Made by a program: the position numbers and the translations under genes. Positions 46,820-56,714 of a stretch of DNA of 64,000 bases are shown here, piece after piece (the stretch's first letter is position 1; the number at the start of each line of letters is the position of its first letter). The stretch lies in contig CM041204.1 of NCBI GenBank assembly GCA_023078555.1, positions 1,646,923 to 1,710,922 on the forward strand, in the 5' to 3' direction. The stretch comes from Ulva prolifera (Eukaryota > Chlorophyta > Ulvophyceae > Ulvales > Ulvaceae). The notes below the pieces were generated by a model that was not told where the DNA came from, did no database searches, and saw only the letters and a program-made list of their open reading frames with translations.

Positions 46820-48618
46820 TCAGCTCGGCGTCTGCGCTATCGAGCTCCCCGGCGTCGTCTCAGGCGTCACCCCGGACTCCTCCGTCTCAGTCGCATCCAT
46901 CTCATCATCGTCCTCCTCATCTAACCGAATAACAATACCGCGCGCCCCCGCTTTTCCGCCATCTGCGGCGGCGGCGCCGCCGCCGGCAGCGCAGCCGGAG
47001 GCCTCAGCAGCGGCCTCGGCGGCGATGTGGCGGGTGTGGAGGGCGTCGAGGATGGCGTCGAAGTCGTCGGAGGGGGCGGCATCGACAACAGTGGCGACCT
47101 CGTCGCGGCTGAAACCGTAGTCAAGTAGCATGCGCTTGTAGTACTCGCGCAGTGTCATCGAGGCCGCGCCCGTCACCTCGAGCTCCCATGCCTGCACCTG
47201 GCCCGCGATGATGTGTCGCACCGGCTGTTGTACAATGAGTGGGTGGGGAGATGGGGCACGCCATCGTTTTCGGGGGCTGCGGCGGTGTGCAACTTGGCGT
47301 GCGGTTGTGCAGCACACTGAGGCAGAGAATGGTAGCTGTTAGGCGCTGGAAGATATGGACAGCAGGGTCATTGGGCGTGCGAACCCCCCCAACCACAGTG
47401 TCAACGCATGGCTGGGCCTGGCATCATGCCGTCAGGAATGATGGCTACATGCATGGCGGCGGCTCGGTCAGGAAGCAGAGGCTCAGGCGCCCAGACATGT
47501 GGACTGCAAGACACAGTCGCTGGGTGACGTCCGGCTTACACCAGGAGGAGCTTGGCGGGCGAGCAGTGCAGGTCATGGCCGCGTGAATCAGCGAGCAGGC
47601 CGTTCCAGTGTCACACCAGGAGCTGTCTGAAGAATCCCGTGTTTGGCATGATGTTGGGCTTCTGGGAACAGGTGTGGTCGTACGCTTCCCGGAGCGTCGG
47701 CTTGATACCTGCATGCATGCATGGTGCTGTTGATGAAATTCGGGGATGATGACTATATTGGTACACCCGCGCCATCCATCACGCCTTGGTATGCCCTCGC
47801 AGGATAGTCGGATGAAAGGGTGTATGGATGATACAGCCAACACGGCCAGGCATGCATCCGGGCAGGCGCTGCATCGACAGGTGTGAGGCTGGCAGTGGAG
47901 CCCTGAAGGCCTTTTGATTCGACAATTCAGGTTGCAGTTTGGCGTGTTTCGAGTATAGTGCATGTATTCAGTTCACCTGGGCAGAAGCTGCCTGATGTGC
48001 TCCACAGGGCCTGCGCTGGCATGGTCCTGCTAGCCACTTTCACTGCAATGCGTCAAGGCACTGCTGCATGTGCAGATGTTGCCTGGATGAACTTGAGAAG
48101 CGCTCAAGAATGGTCGGCTTAGGTACATACTTGTGCAGCAATGGCCCAAGCCTGGCTGAATGGCAGCGCACCAGCTTGTAGAAGGTAGGCAATAACAATT
48201 GTTGCTGACCTGGAAATCCCTCCTCGGCAGTGAACTAAGACAGATTCACCTGCACCGTTGAGCGAAATTTTACAATGCGTATTTTGTTGTGTACGGCCGT
48301 GCTGTGTTTGTGGCACTCTACCTGTAGCATTCATGTATGTTTTCCGCTGGCAGGACAGACCCACGTACCTGCCTGGAGATGCTTATGTATAAAACCGCAG
48401 CAGCTGTGGAAGCGAGACCCCATGTCTGCGCCAGGACTGTCATCAACAGCCACATCAAACCTGTGAATGGCCTGTGGAAGGCTGTATGACGCCTTGGAAG
48501 CGTTGAGAACTCCGATGACACCGAGTTCATCCAAAAGCGCAGTGTTCTTTGCAGCATTCAGAGATCCTATGAAGAGCCCGGGAACGATCTCAGCGGGGTC
48601 TCGGCTGCATGCCGGCAT
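46820..48618 (-). CDS. Dual-specificity protein phosphatase with UBA-like C-terminus
   Basis: Exons (minus): 48618-48369, 48249-48172, 47708-47617, 47197-46820, giving 265 residues. Donors are GCAG|GTACGT, GCTG|GTGCGC and CTG|GTGTGA, and phases 1, 1, 0 match. The DUSP domain (about 7-150) starts DPAEIVPGLFIGSL. The general acid is in VDDSP (Asp59 or Asp60), and the catalytic loop is HCRGGISRS with Cys91 and Arg97. NIMPNTGFFRQLL is the usual end of the domain. It should dephosphorylate Ser/Thr/Tyr in proteins, and the substrate is unknown. After the domain, LLDYGFSRDEVATVV followed by DDFDAILDALH (about 160-195) has the look of a UBA helix bundle. The tail is Ala-rich and then strongly acidic with TP sites. 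The start is the first ATG before the domain. Exon 4 is much more GC-rich than exons 1-3. A read-through past the GTGCGC donor of exon 2 would give a truncated form. Confidence 0.88.
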
Positions 48619-49384
48619 GCCGTAAACCGACGTGCACCCGAGCTTCGTGGTCGACCGTACGGTAACAAACGGATATAAATCGGCATAAACGGCATGTAAA
48701 TGATGACGAGATTATTGATAGAGCATTCTCACTGCTAATTGAAAGAGTGGGCGGTACCTGACTCTTGGGGAGCGACCTTTCACTTCGTGCATGCTTGTAT
48801 CAATAAAGAGAAGAGGCCTGCGCATAGCACAGCTATGCTGCGACAGGAAAAGAGTCCTTCGGATCGAAACAGCTTCAATTGGCTGAGCGCTGCAGTCTCG
48901 CCGTTGAACGCCAGTGGAGCTTACGCCCGGGAATTTGCGACGAGGGCAGTCAGGCAACTGCGTTCACATCCCTAGCCTTCCTGTTACGATGAACGCTACA
49001 TGAGAGCAGCTGCTCCGGGATACATTCAGTTTGGCTTCCATGTAGGTGCGCTCGTGTTCAGCTAACAATCGCTCAGTGTGCCTGGTTCTGGACACCCGCC
49101 GGTCAGAGCAGTTGTGCCTAGCAACTGCATGCAGGCATGGCATTGTGTATTTTGAAATGCAGCCTTTCGCCGGCGTCGACTTGATGTAGGTGAAGCGTTG
49201 CGCGATGCATGGCCCAACTGACTCGGATGGGTACTGTCAATGCATTGCAACGCACGCCCAGCATAGTGTGCACATTTGGACCCGCTGACATCAGATTCCA
49301 CCGAAAGGACTCACGGCCGAGGCCCGTAAACAAAACACAGTACAACGTGACGACTGTTGTCCTGCAAGGACATCATATTACACA
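48619..49384. other. Intergenic stretch between phosphatase and glycosyltransferase genes
   Basis: It holds the presumed promoter of the minus-strand phosphatase and the 3' end of the glycosyltransferase. No gene recognised. Confidence 0.5.
49378..49382 (-). promoter_or_regulatory. TGTAA motif, possible poly(A) signal of the GT31 gene
   Basis: On the minus strand TGTAA begins 2-3 nt after the stop codon. TGTAA is the usual chlorophyte polyadenylation signal. If used here the 3' UTR would be very short, so a later signal may be the real one. Confidence 0.35.
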
Positions 49385-50506
49385 TCACCTGCCGCATGCA
49401 CTGATAGCATTATGATACTTGTACAGGTACTGCGGCTTCGCTAAAACACTCAAAACGATCGGCAGCTGCTCTGCTTGTTCAGTACAGACATTGACTTTCA
49501 TTCGGCCCCAGGAATCAAAGCAACATGGCCGCTCTAGCTGCATTGCTGTTCCTAGATCTATCCTACTTGCTGCCATTGGAATCAACCACACCCCCATCGA
49601 AACATCCTCTGACCCGAAGTACTTCAGCCCGATCTCGTTGTGCATCAGAGACAGCGACTCGGCAAGTGTCATAGAAATCAAGTATGCACCAGAGGACATG
49701 TAGGGCAGGTAGGAGTTCAGGCCAGTTTCTTCCTGGTACCTCCTGTCATTGGTGATCTCCTTGTTGGTGATCTGCCGACCTGCCCAGATGTCTTCACCTC
49801 TGCACTTAGCTGCAGCACAAACGTGCTCCAGCTTGGCCAGCAGACGTGGCACAGAAACATAGCTACGGACATCCACCCGGAGGATGTGCAGAGCCTCGGG
49901 TGCCTCTGCAAAGTGCTCCAGCATCTGAAAAGCTGCAGGCATATCTGGATGCCTCTGAGCCCCAACTACTACATCACGGTACGTGTTAGCCTCCTGCTGC
50001 ACTGTCTCAGAGCTGGCAGTGAAGAAAAACACAGCCTTGACATGGTCGAGTTCCTGCGCTGTCTTCACCCAGGTGGCACGTGCTGCAGCCCGAAATTCGG
50101 CATCTGCAACGGGCTCTGAAAGAATGCCGATGAGGATGGTCGTGTTGGCCGCGCTGGAATCCGCGGCATGGCCATCGCACTTGTCTGTGAAGCAGGCTGC
50201 TCCTAAAGCATCGACCGTGGATCCAGTGCTCGGCATCAAAAATGAAGACGTCTGAAACATCTGCTGCATCACCGCCGGGGGTTCCTTCGCAGGTGCCCGC
50301 TTGTGAACGGTGAGTTGTGGACTTGGCCCACGCTTGCTTTGCATTCGTTCGCCATGCCGATGGCCGCTGATGAAGGACACTGCAGTCCATACGATAAGAC
50401 ACGCCCAGAGGAAGACCACAAATTTAACTTTGCGGGATGATGCCTTGCTGAAGAGCTTGCGCCTAAGGAGGAGGCGAAGCTTTGTGGCATGCTGCCCAAA
50501 TGCCAT
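49385..50506 (-). CDS. GT31-type glycosyltransferase (beta-1,3-galactosyltransferase-like)
   Basis: A single exon of 373 residues. An ATG at 50506 is preferred to an upstream in-frame TTG. The layout is a type II Golgi membrane protein: a basic cytosolic start (LRLLLRRKLFSKASSRK), one transmembrane helix at about 29-46, a Ser/Pro stem, then the lumenal catalytic domain. GT31 hallmarks are ILIGILSEP followed by RAAARATWV (125-147), WAGRQITNKE, LPYMSSGAYLISMTLAESL, and YFGSEDVSMGVWL near the end. GT31 enzymes transfer galactose or GlcNAc from a UDP-sugar in beta-1,3 linkage onto glycans. The metal-binding DxD site, usually DDD in KxDDDxF, reads RVDVRSYV here (Asp212), so only one Asp remains at that place. 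This may mean altered metal use or loss of activity. The nearest neighbours are unrelated. Confidence 0.85.
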   Translation of the reverse strand: MAFGQHATKLRLLLRRKLFSKASSRKVKFVVFLWACLIVWTAVSFISGHRHGERMQSKRGPSPQLTVHKRAPAKEPPAVMQQMFQTSSFLMPSTGSTVDALGAACFTDKCDGHAADSSAANTTILIGILSEPVADAEFRAAARATWVKTAQELDHVKAVFFFTASSETVQQEANTYRDVVVGAQRHPDMPAAFQMLEHFAEAPEALHILRVDVRSYVSVPRLLAKLEHVCAAAKCRGEDIWAGRQITNKEITNDRRYQEETGLNSYLPYMSSGAYLISMTLAESLSLMHNEIGLKYFGSEDVSMGVWLIPMAASRIDLGTAMQLERPCCFDSWGRMKVNVCTEQAEQLPIVLSVLAKPQYLYKYHNAISACGR

Positions 50507-51048
50507 GCGATCACAGCGCAATCCGCAGCGTAAACCTCACCGTTTTTTCATGTCGGCAACAGTATAAAGACCTACTGAGTGTTGGCCAAAGGGGATGGTA
50601 CACCTAGGTATGGCGAGACAATGAAGACACTGTGTTCGACACTCGTGCACAAAGTGTATCATCGAAGGCTCAGCGAGCCTGTAGATGCATAGACATCCCA
50701 ACACGTGCTAGGGACATCTGCGACAGTGTTTCATCACGCGCCGATGATGAGGCGATGCCTCTCTAGATGCGGTATCAGGCCGGCTGTTTCACCAGGACAC
50801 ATTGGCCCCCATCGATCCGGCGAGAGAAGAATGAGACTCACAGCGACACGACCATCAAGCTGACCCCATTGCAGACAGATACGTCAAGCATCGTGTCAGC
50901 AATTTCATTGCGCACATGTATGAACATTACGTCCGTCACACATTGAATGTCTGTTCGTGCCAACTGGTTTCTCGTTTGTCGGTTTTGATATTATAGCAAA
51001 CGTTTTACTGTTCAATGACATCAAGTACTCCAGCCGCAAAGCTGCGGT

Positions 51049-51119
51049 GTCCAGGTGGTTTAGTGGTAGAATACTCGCCTGCCACGCGGGAGACCCGGGT
51101 TCGATTCCCGGCTTGGACG
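51049..51119 (+). tRNA. trnG-GCC: tRNA-Gly (anticodon GCC)
   Basis: A full cloverleaf can be drawn. The acceptor arms GTCCAGG and CTTGGAC pair with one G-U. The D arm contains TTTAGTGGTAGAA, including the B-box-like A-block TGGTTTAGTGG. The anticodon stem is CTCGC/GCGGG around the loop CTGCCAC with anticodon GCC. The T arm is CCGGG-TTCGATT-CCCGG. There is no intron and no encoded CCA. It closely resembles the common eukaryotic nuclear tRNA-Gly(GCC). Confidence 0.95.
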
Positions 51120-52612
51120 TCCGGTCCTTTTGAAGATGGGAGTATTGGAGCTGGAAGGCGTACATGCTTTGTCTGGGTTGGCATCCGAGGGATGCCTCAG
51201 GTGCGGGGAAAGGTACGACCACATCCCGTTGCCTGTCCGCAGGGTCAGGCAGGCTGTTGCGTGCATCAGGGCAGTTTCACTGAGATCATGGAAAATGTCA
51301 GGCTCGAGCAAGTTCTCTCCAACCCTGCCTCCAGTTGGGGTTTGTGCGAGGGCAGATGCTGCAGCATGCAGTCTGCAGCAGCCTATGCAGCCTGAGACAC
51401 CTCGTGGGTTGCTGAAAACCCGGTCAGGCCTGACCGGATGGGCTCAGACATCACCTTGTGGGCTGCTACAGCTTTCGCTGTGGGAGCAAATCACTCCTCA
51501 AAACGCCGCTGCAGTGGCCTCCAGGGGGCGCAAACTACACCTACTTGATGGCTTGAGTCTCCGTGCCCTTATACCCCCCCCCCCCGCATGCACCGATTGC
51601 TTCAGAAGCTGTGCTTTGCTCAGCACCAGCATCAACTGCAGACGTGCCTGTGAGTGTATGATCTTCATGCACCCAGCCAATGCTCGAGGATCACATGGCG
51701 ATGTGTATGCCGTCACAGGGTGGTGGGAGCCGCGCATGTGTCCCTGTTGATCACACCACAGCGTTGTGCTTTGGTCACCTTTCCTATTGTCATCTGATGT
51801 GCCGCTGTTGCTGATTGCAATGCACAGCGCATGCGTGAGGTCCTCCTGCCCGTTCTACTAAAGCCCAATGAGCGCGGCTCAAGCGCGCGGCACTGTAGCT
51901 TCAGCATTTCGATTCACATGCGCATAGCGACAACTGCCGATAGCGAGCAACACTATGGCAACCCAGTGGTCACGTTGGCCTCATCGCTGGCTTGAGCAGT
52001 TGGAACGCATGCCAAGCCACGTGATGGATGGCAGGTGGCGTGTTGCTGCGAGGCAGGTCGTTACGGCAGCAGGTCGTTACGGCAACTGCTGGTGGTACCA
52101 AGGGTTGCTGATGAGCCACTAGATCTAGTCAATTGCAACATTACATATACAATATTGCACCCTCCAAGGACGCTTCAGCGACCTAAGACCGAGCGCCTCT
52201 GGAGCTATGGAAGCACTACAGGCAATGTTATATTATAGTTTATATTATATGCACATAGGTACGTGAGGTGTACCCGTGGCCTAGAATCTGCTGCCATCTG
52301 TCGCGCTGCTGAACAACCTTTTCTAGGGGATGGCTGCAGTGGTAGGGTGCCTCCTCTAGCTTGCGGACATGCATGGCATTGCAGACAGCCGAATTGGGTT
52401 CCTCTGCAGGCATGTGCACAGTGCACTGCACACGCACCAAAACACATGGGTGGTCAAGGTCAAAACTGGCGGGGCAGCTTGCACCGCGAGCCGTGCACAG
52501 ATACACCACCACCCACGGCAATCACATATACCCTCTCCCCAAGGTTGGCTGGTTGGAGTGGTACCCTGGTTGGTGTGGTACCCAACCAAAGGATAATACA
52601 CTGGTCCCGGAT

Positions 52613-52645
52613 TTCGGAGTTGTCAATGTCCAAATGGATACGGCT
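52613..52645 (+). repeat. Short dispersed repeat (~33 nt), copy 2
   Basis: Matches 22999-23031 and lies about 45 nt before the tandem 19-mers of the LINE leader, so it may mark part of the element or its target. Confidence 0.5.
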
Positions 52646-52689
52646 TACATGTAATCATGCATACATACACCATATGGGAGATGGTGTAT

Positions 52690-52746
52690 GTCGTCCGCTG
52701 TCGTGCAGGTCGTCCGCTGTCGTGCAGGTCGTCCGCTGTCGTGCAG
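52690..52746 (+). repeat. Three 19-nt tandem repeats upstream of the LINE
   Basis: GTCGTCCGCTGTCGTGCAG occurs three times exactly (52690-52708, 52709-52727, 52728-52746). Two longer, diverged units follow (CCACTAGAATGCCAGCGGAC near 52797 and CCACTGGCAATCCTGCGGAC near 52965). Repeated monomers are common in LINE 5' leaders. Confidence 0.9.
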
Positions 52747-53123
52747 CTGCAACGAATACGCGCGCCAGCTGCCAGTGTTCCGTCGTTCTGCAGCCCCACT
52801 AGAATGCCAGCGGACTAACCGCCAGTGGCCTGCAGCCTTGCCCATTTGGAACACCTAGATGTCTGTTCTATGTTTCGCCTGGCCTTCCTGGTGACCCGCT
52901 TGGCTGTGCAGCCGTCATGTCGGCGCGGGCCGCTGGCTGCCCGCGTGCCGTTGTCCGGCAGTCCCACTGGCAATCCTGCGGACTAGCCGCGGGTGATCTG
53001 CAGATTTGATTCGTTAAAAGTGTTGTGTGTTTGTTGTTTTAGTTTTGTGCCGTCTGGCCGGTTCAATGGCCCGTTAGACTGCACCGTTAGTGTGTCCGCT
53101 TTCAGCGGAACGAGTCCCTGCGT

Positions 53124-56100
53124 ATGAACTTTCAGTGTCCATATGACGGATGCAGCGCTAGTCTCTCCTCCCATTCAAGTCTGTTCACCCACATCCGAGG
53201 AATCCATCGCGACGGGCCGAGGCTGCCTACTGCGAAGCTGCACGAACTCAATGCCGCGTACTGCTCTCACTGTGGCATATTCGGCTCCACCAAGACCCCT
53301 AAGGCGCATAAATGTGTGGGAGGTCAGAACAGGAGCTTGAGGTCAGGTCACTGCGTGCTGCCCGCCACACATCCGGCCCGACAGCCCGCCCCAGCCCAAC
53401 CCGCCCCAGCCCAGCCCATCCCTGCCCAGCCCGCCCCAGCCCAGCCCGCCCAGCCGCAGCCCGCCCAGCCGCAGCCTGCCCAGCCTGCCCAGCCGCACCC
53501 CCATCAGCCACCCCGTCGCTTCACCGAAGCCCCCGCCGCCGCCCACTACACCGCCCAGCCCAGGCCCTCCCCGAAGGTCCCGGACACCGTCCATCCGGAG
53601 TTCGGCGACGCAACGGCCGAGCTCCTCAGAGATTTCAACGATGCCAGCGACGCGTCAAACATCGACGGAGCACGAGTGGCCCTGGGCCGCGTCCTCGACT
53701 TCCCTGGTAAGGTTCTGTCGCTGAAGGGAGGGGACGGCACGGCGCGCCGCGCTCGTACATGCATCACGCTGTTCATGGACGGCGAGGAGCCCAGGCTGGC
53801 GGAGCCCACTCCGAGCCAGAAGCGCAGAATGAATCAGAACCAGGATCGCCGCCTGGCGGGCTCCGTCCACAGGTCACTGAGCGACGGTAATGCCCGCAAA
53901 GGCGCGGAGAAAGTGGAGGCGCCGCCCATCGCCAGGTACACCCCGGAAGTGCATGAGGCGCTGCGGCACCTGCATCCCGCAGAAGCGCTCCCCCCCGACA
54001 CCCAGCCCGCCGAGCCCGCGCCCCCGCTGCAAATCGACGAGGCGACGCTCCGCGCACTGCTCGACAAGCTGCCGAAGGGCAGCGGCCCAGGCCTGTCGGG
54101 GTGGACGTATGAGCACATCCGGGCTGCTGGCACGGCCTCCACGGCCGCATTCACGGAGATTCACCGCTTCGTGAACGCGGCCCTCGCCGGCCGGCTGCCA
54201 CACCTCCCGCGCTTGCTGGACTGCCGCCTCCTCCCGCAGGAGAAGCCACAGGGAGGCGTCCGCCCTATCGCCATTGCAGAGACGTGGCAGCGCCTGGTAA
54301 GCCTGTGCGCCATGACCCTGTGCAGTGGCCTGGGTGCCTCCCTCGCGCCGCTGCAGGTGGGGGTCGGGGTGCCAGGGGGCGCGCAGAACCTGGGCCATGC
54401 TGCGCGCGCCGTGCTGCAAGCGTGGGACGCTGTCGTGCTTGTGCAGCTGGACTGGAAGAATGCATTCAACATGATGTCCCGTGCAGCCATCTTGGAGGCC
54501 GTTGCGTCTCACAAGCCTGCGCTGCTGCCCTTCGCCACCTTGCTTTACAGGTTCCCCGCAAATCTCTACATTGAAGGCGCACCGCCCGGCACCGCTGCAA
54601 TCACGTCGCAGCGCGGCGTGCGTCAAGGCGACCCCATCAGCCCGCTGCTCTTCACCCTGGCCCTCCAGGGCCCCCTCCAGGCAGTGCAGGCCCAGCACCA
54701 GCCACCCGGGAGGGAGGTCACGGCCGCCCTCATGGCGTATCATGACGACTGCACCATCGCCGGGCAGCGCGTGGACGCCGCCGCCGCATTCCGTGCGCTG
54801 GTCTCGGCAGCAGAGCCCCTCGGGCTGGAGCCCCAGCTGCACAAGTGCACGGCCTACTCGCGTGACCCCCAGCATGCGGGATCCGTCGCGGCCGCGCTCG
54901 GCATAACGCATGCCACGGAGGGCACCGTCATCACCGGCACGCCCATCGGCACCCCGGCGTTCGAGTCGGCGCACGCGGAAGCGACGGCCGACAAGGTGTG
55001 CGCCACCATCGAGAAGATGATGCGCTTGCCCCTGAAAGCGCAAGACCAGTTCTTGCTGCTCACGATGTCCTGCCAACGCCGTATGCTGCACTACGCCAGG
55101 GCGGTGCCGTGGGCGCACATTTCCGATCACATGCGCCGGACGGAGGCGTCCGTCCTGGCTGCGGTGAATGAAATCATGCGCGTCCCGCGGGACGACACTC
55201 GTGCGGCCGCACAAGCCGTCCTTCCAGCGCGCCTCGGAGGCCTGGGCGTCACGTCCACGCCGCAGGAGGTCGCAGACGGAGCGTACCTCGCTGCAGCGGC
55301 GGTGAGCCAAAAGGCGTTCGCAGGAGGCCCCGAGTGCATGCAGCCGTACCGGGGGCCGCACGGGCAACAATTGCAGGAAACCTGGCAGGCCCTCAACGTC
55401 GCTCAGCAGCTCCATCCGGAGCTGCCCGGGCCGGCGAGCGGCGACACCATCGCCAAGGTGTTACCTGGTATGCAGCAGCGTATCACAAAGTTGGTTGCCC
55501 TGCGCCGCCGGGCAGCTCTGCTTGCCAGCCATGACGTCGCCACGCTCGAGGGTGCATGCAACTTGGCACGGCTTCGCAGCTGTGCTTGCCGTGCAGCCAC
55601 CCTTTGGTTGAGCACCCTGCCGCTCTCCCAGGCGCTGCGCATGACTGACATTGAGTTCATGCTGTGCATCAGGTATCTCCTGGGCATGTCCCCAGCCCCT
55701 CCCAATGCGGTCGGCTCGCGCTGCGAATGTGGCACTCTCATACAGCCGCATGATCTCGACCACGCGATGAATTGCACACACAATGCGGGGACCTGAACTT
55801 CGCGCCACAATATCGTTGAAAAACAATGGCGCGAGATCGGGTCCCACGCGTGTGTGGCATCCACGCGCATCCCGCGCACAGCGCCGTTCGTCCGCGCGCG
55901 GCTCGCGGCCGCATCGAGGCAGATCCATGCTGGCCCGTTGGGCCCGCCCCCCCCTACTCCGCCCCAGCCCGCCTCCCAGGTCGCGGGCCCTTCGCGTGGG
56001 GCGGCCTTGCCCGCGGCGCCGGTGCCTGCAGCCCCGCCGCCGCCGCCAACCGCGCGCGCGGACGAGGCGCCGGCACCTACGCCTGCTCCGGCCGCCGACG

Positions 56101-56714
56101 CCGATGCTGGACACAGTGCCCAGATGGGGCGCCACGCGCCAGACGCAGCGCAGGCTGCGGCCCTGGCGGCGGCGGCGGCGCCGGGTGGTCAGGATCCAGC
56201 GGGGCCTGGGGAGCAGGCCGCTGCCGCGCGGGCAACGGCGCTGGATGAGGTGTTCAGGGCAGTGGCCCAGGAGAAACTGGGGGACATCATGTTTATGCCG
56301 CCGGGCGACCCTTTGTGCATAGGAGATGTGTCGGTTGTGAACCCCTGTGCTGGTTCCTATTGCGGCCGTGCGGCCCGCGAGGACGGGGGTGCTGCGGAGA
56401 CGCGGGACGTGCAGAAACGCACTGCTTATCGTTTGTACGACCCTGATGCGTACAGTTTTGTGCCGTTGTCGCATGAGACGCATGGTCGCTTGGGGCGGCC
56501 TGCCATGAATCACTTGAATCGGCTGGCGGAGGTTGCGTCTCGGTGTGGTAAGGTGAACCGTGCTTTGTTTGTGACGAATGCTCTGCGCCGGTTGAGTGTG
56601 GCGTTGTGCAAGGGGAATGCTCTTGTGCTCCGTGCGGGGCTTCAATCTTTGGCTGGCATCACCGGTAGGGCTGTGGTACGTGCTCGTGCCCGGCCTAGTG
56701 CCATGACTGCGTGA
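53124..56714 (+). CDS. LINE ORF: zinc fingers, reverse transcriptase, endonuclease (one internal TGA)
   Basis: The first part is 890 residues (53124-55796). A C2H2 finger, CPYDGC with HIRGIH, is followed by a CSHC...HKC cluster and a Pro/Ala/Gln repeat linker (QPAPAQPAQPQ). The RT domain spans about 310-640: LPKGSGPGLSGWTYEHI, VQLDWKNAFNMMSR (motif A), RGVRQGDPISPLLF (motif B), AYHDDC (motif C), and GTPIGTP. Motif C is normally YADD, and the His before DD is unusual. At the end, CECGTLIQ-DH-AMNC is the zinc knuckle. TGA at 55794 interrupts, then the same frame continues with SRHNIVEKQW, a long Ala/Pro linker, GDVSVVNP, QKRTAYRLYD and SFVPLSHETHG, which line up with the endonuclease at 24897-25490. 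So the element is one nonsense codon from an open frame of about 1,196 codons. A truncated RT without endonuclease could still be made. Confidence 0.85.

Larger units (their letters stand above)
50507..53123. other. Intergenic stretch with tRNA-Gly and LINE leader
   Basis: Apart from the tRNA at 51049-51119 and the tandem-repeat leader of the LINE after about 52690, no gene is supported. A short poly-C tract lies near 51577-51587. Confidence 0.5.

Noticed and set aside
49385-50521. An upstream TTG start for the glycosyltransferase
   Set aside because: The ATG at 50506 is five codons downstream and gives a normal type II membrane protein start.
53874-55415. A 513-codon minus-strand frame opposite the reverse transcriptase
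   Set aside because: No domain pattern. The plus strand carries all reverse-transcriptase motifs in order.
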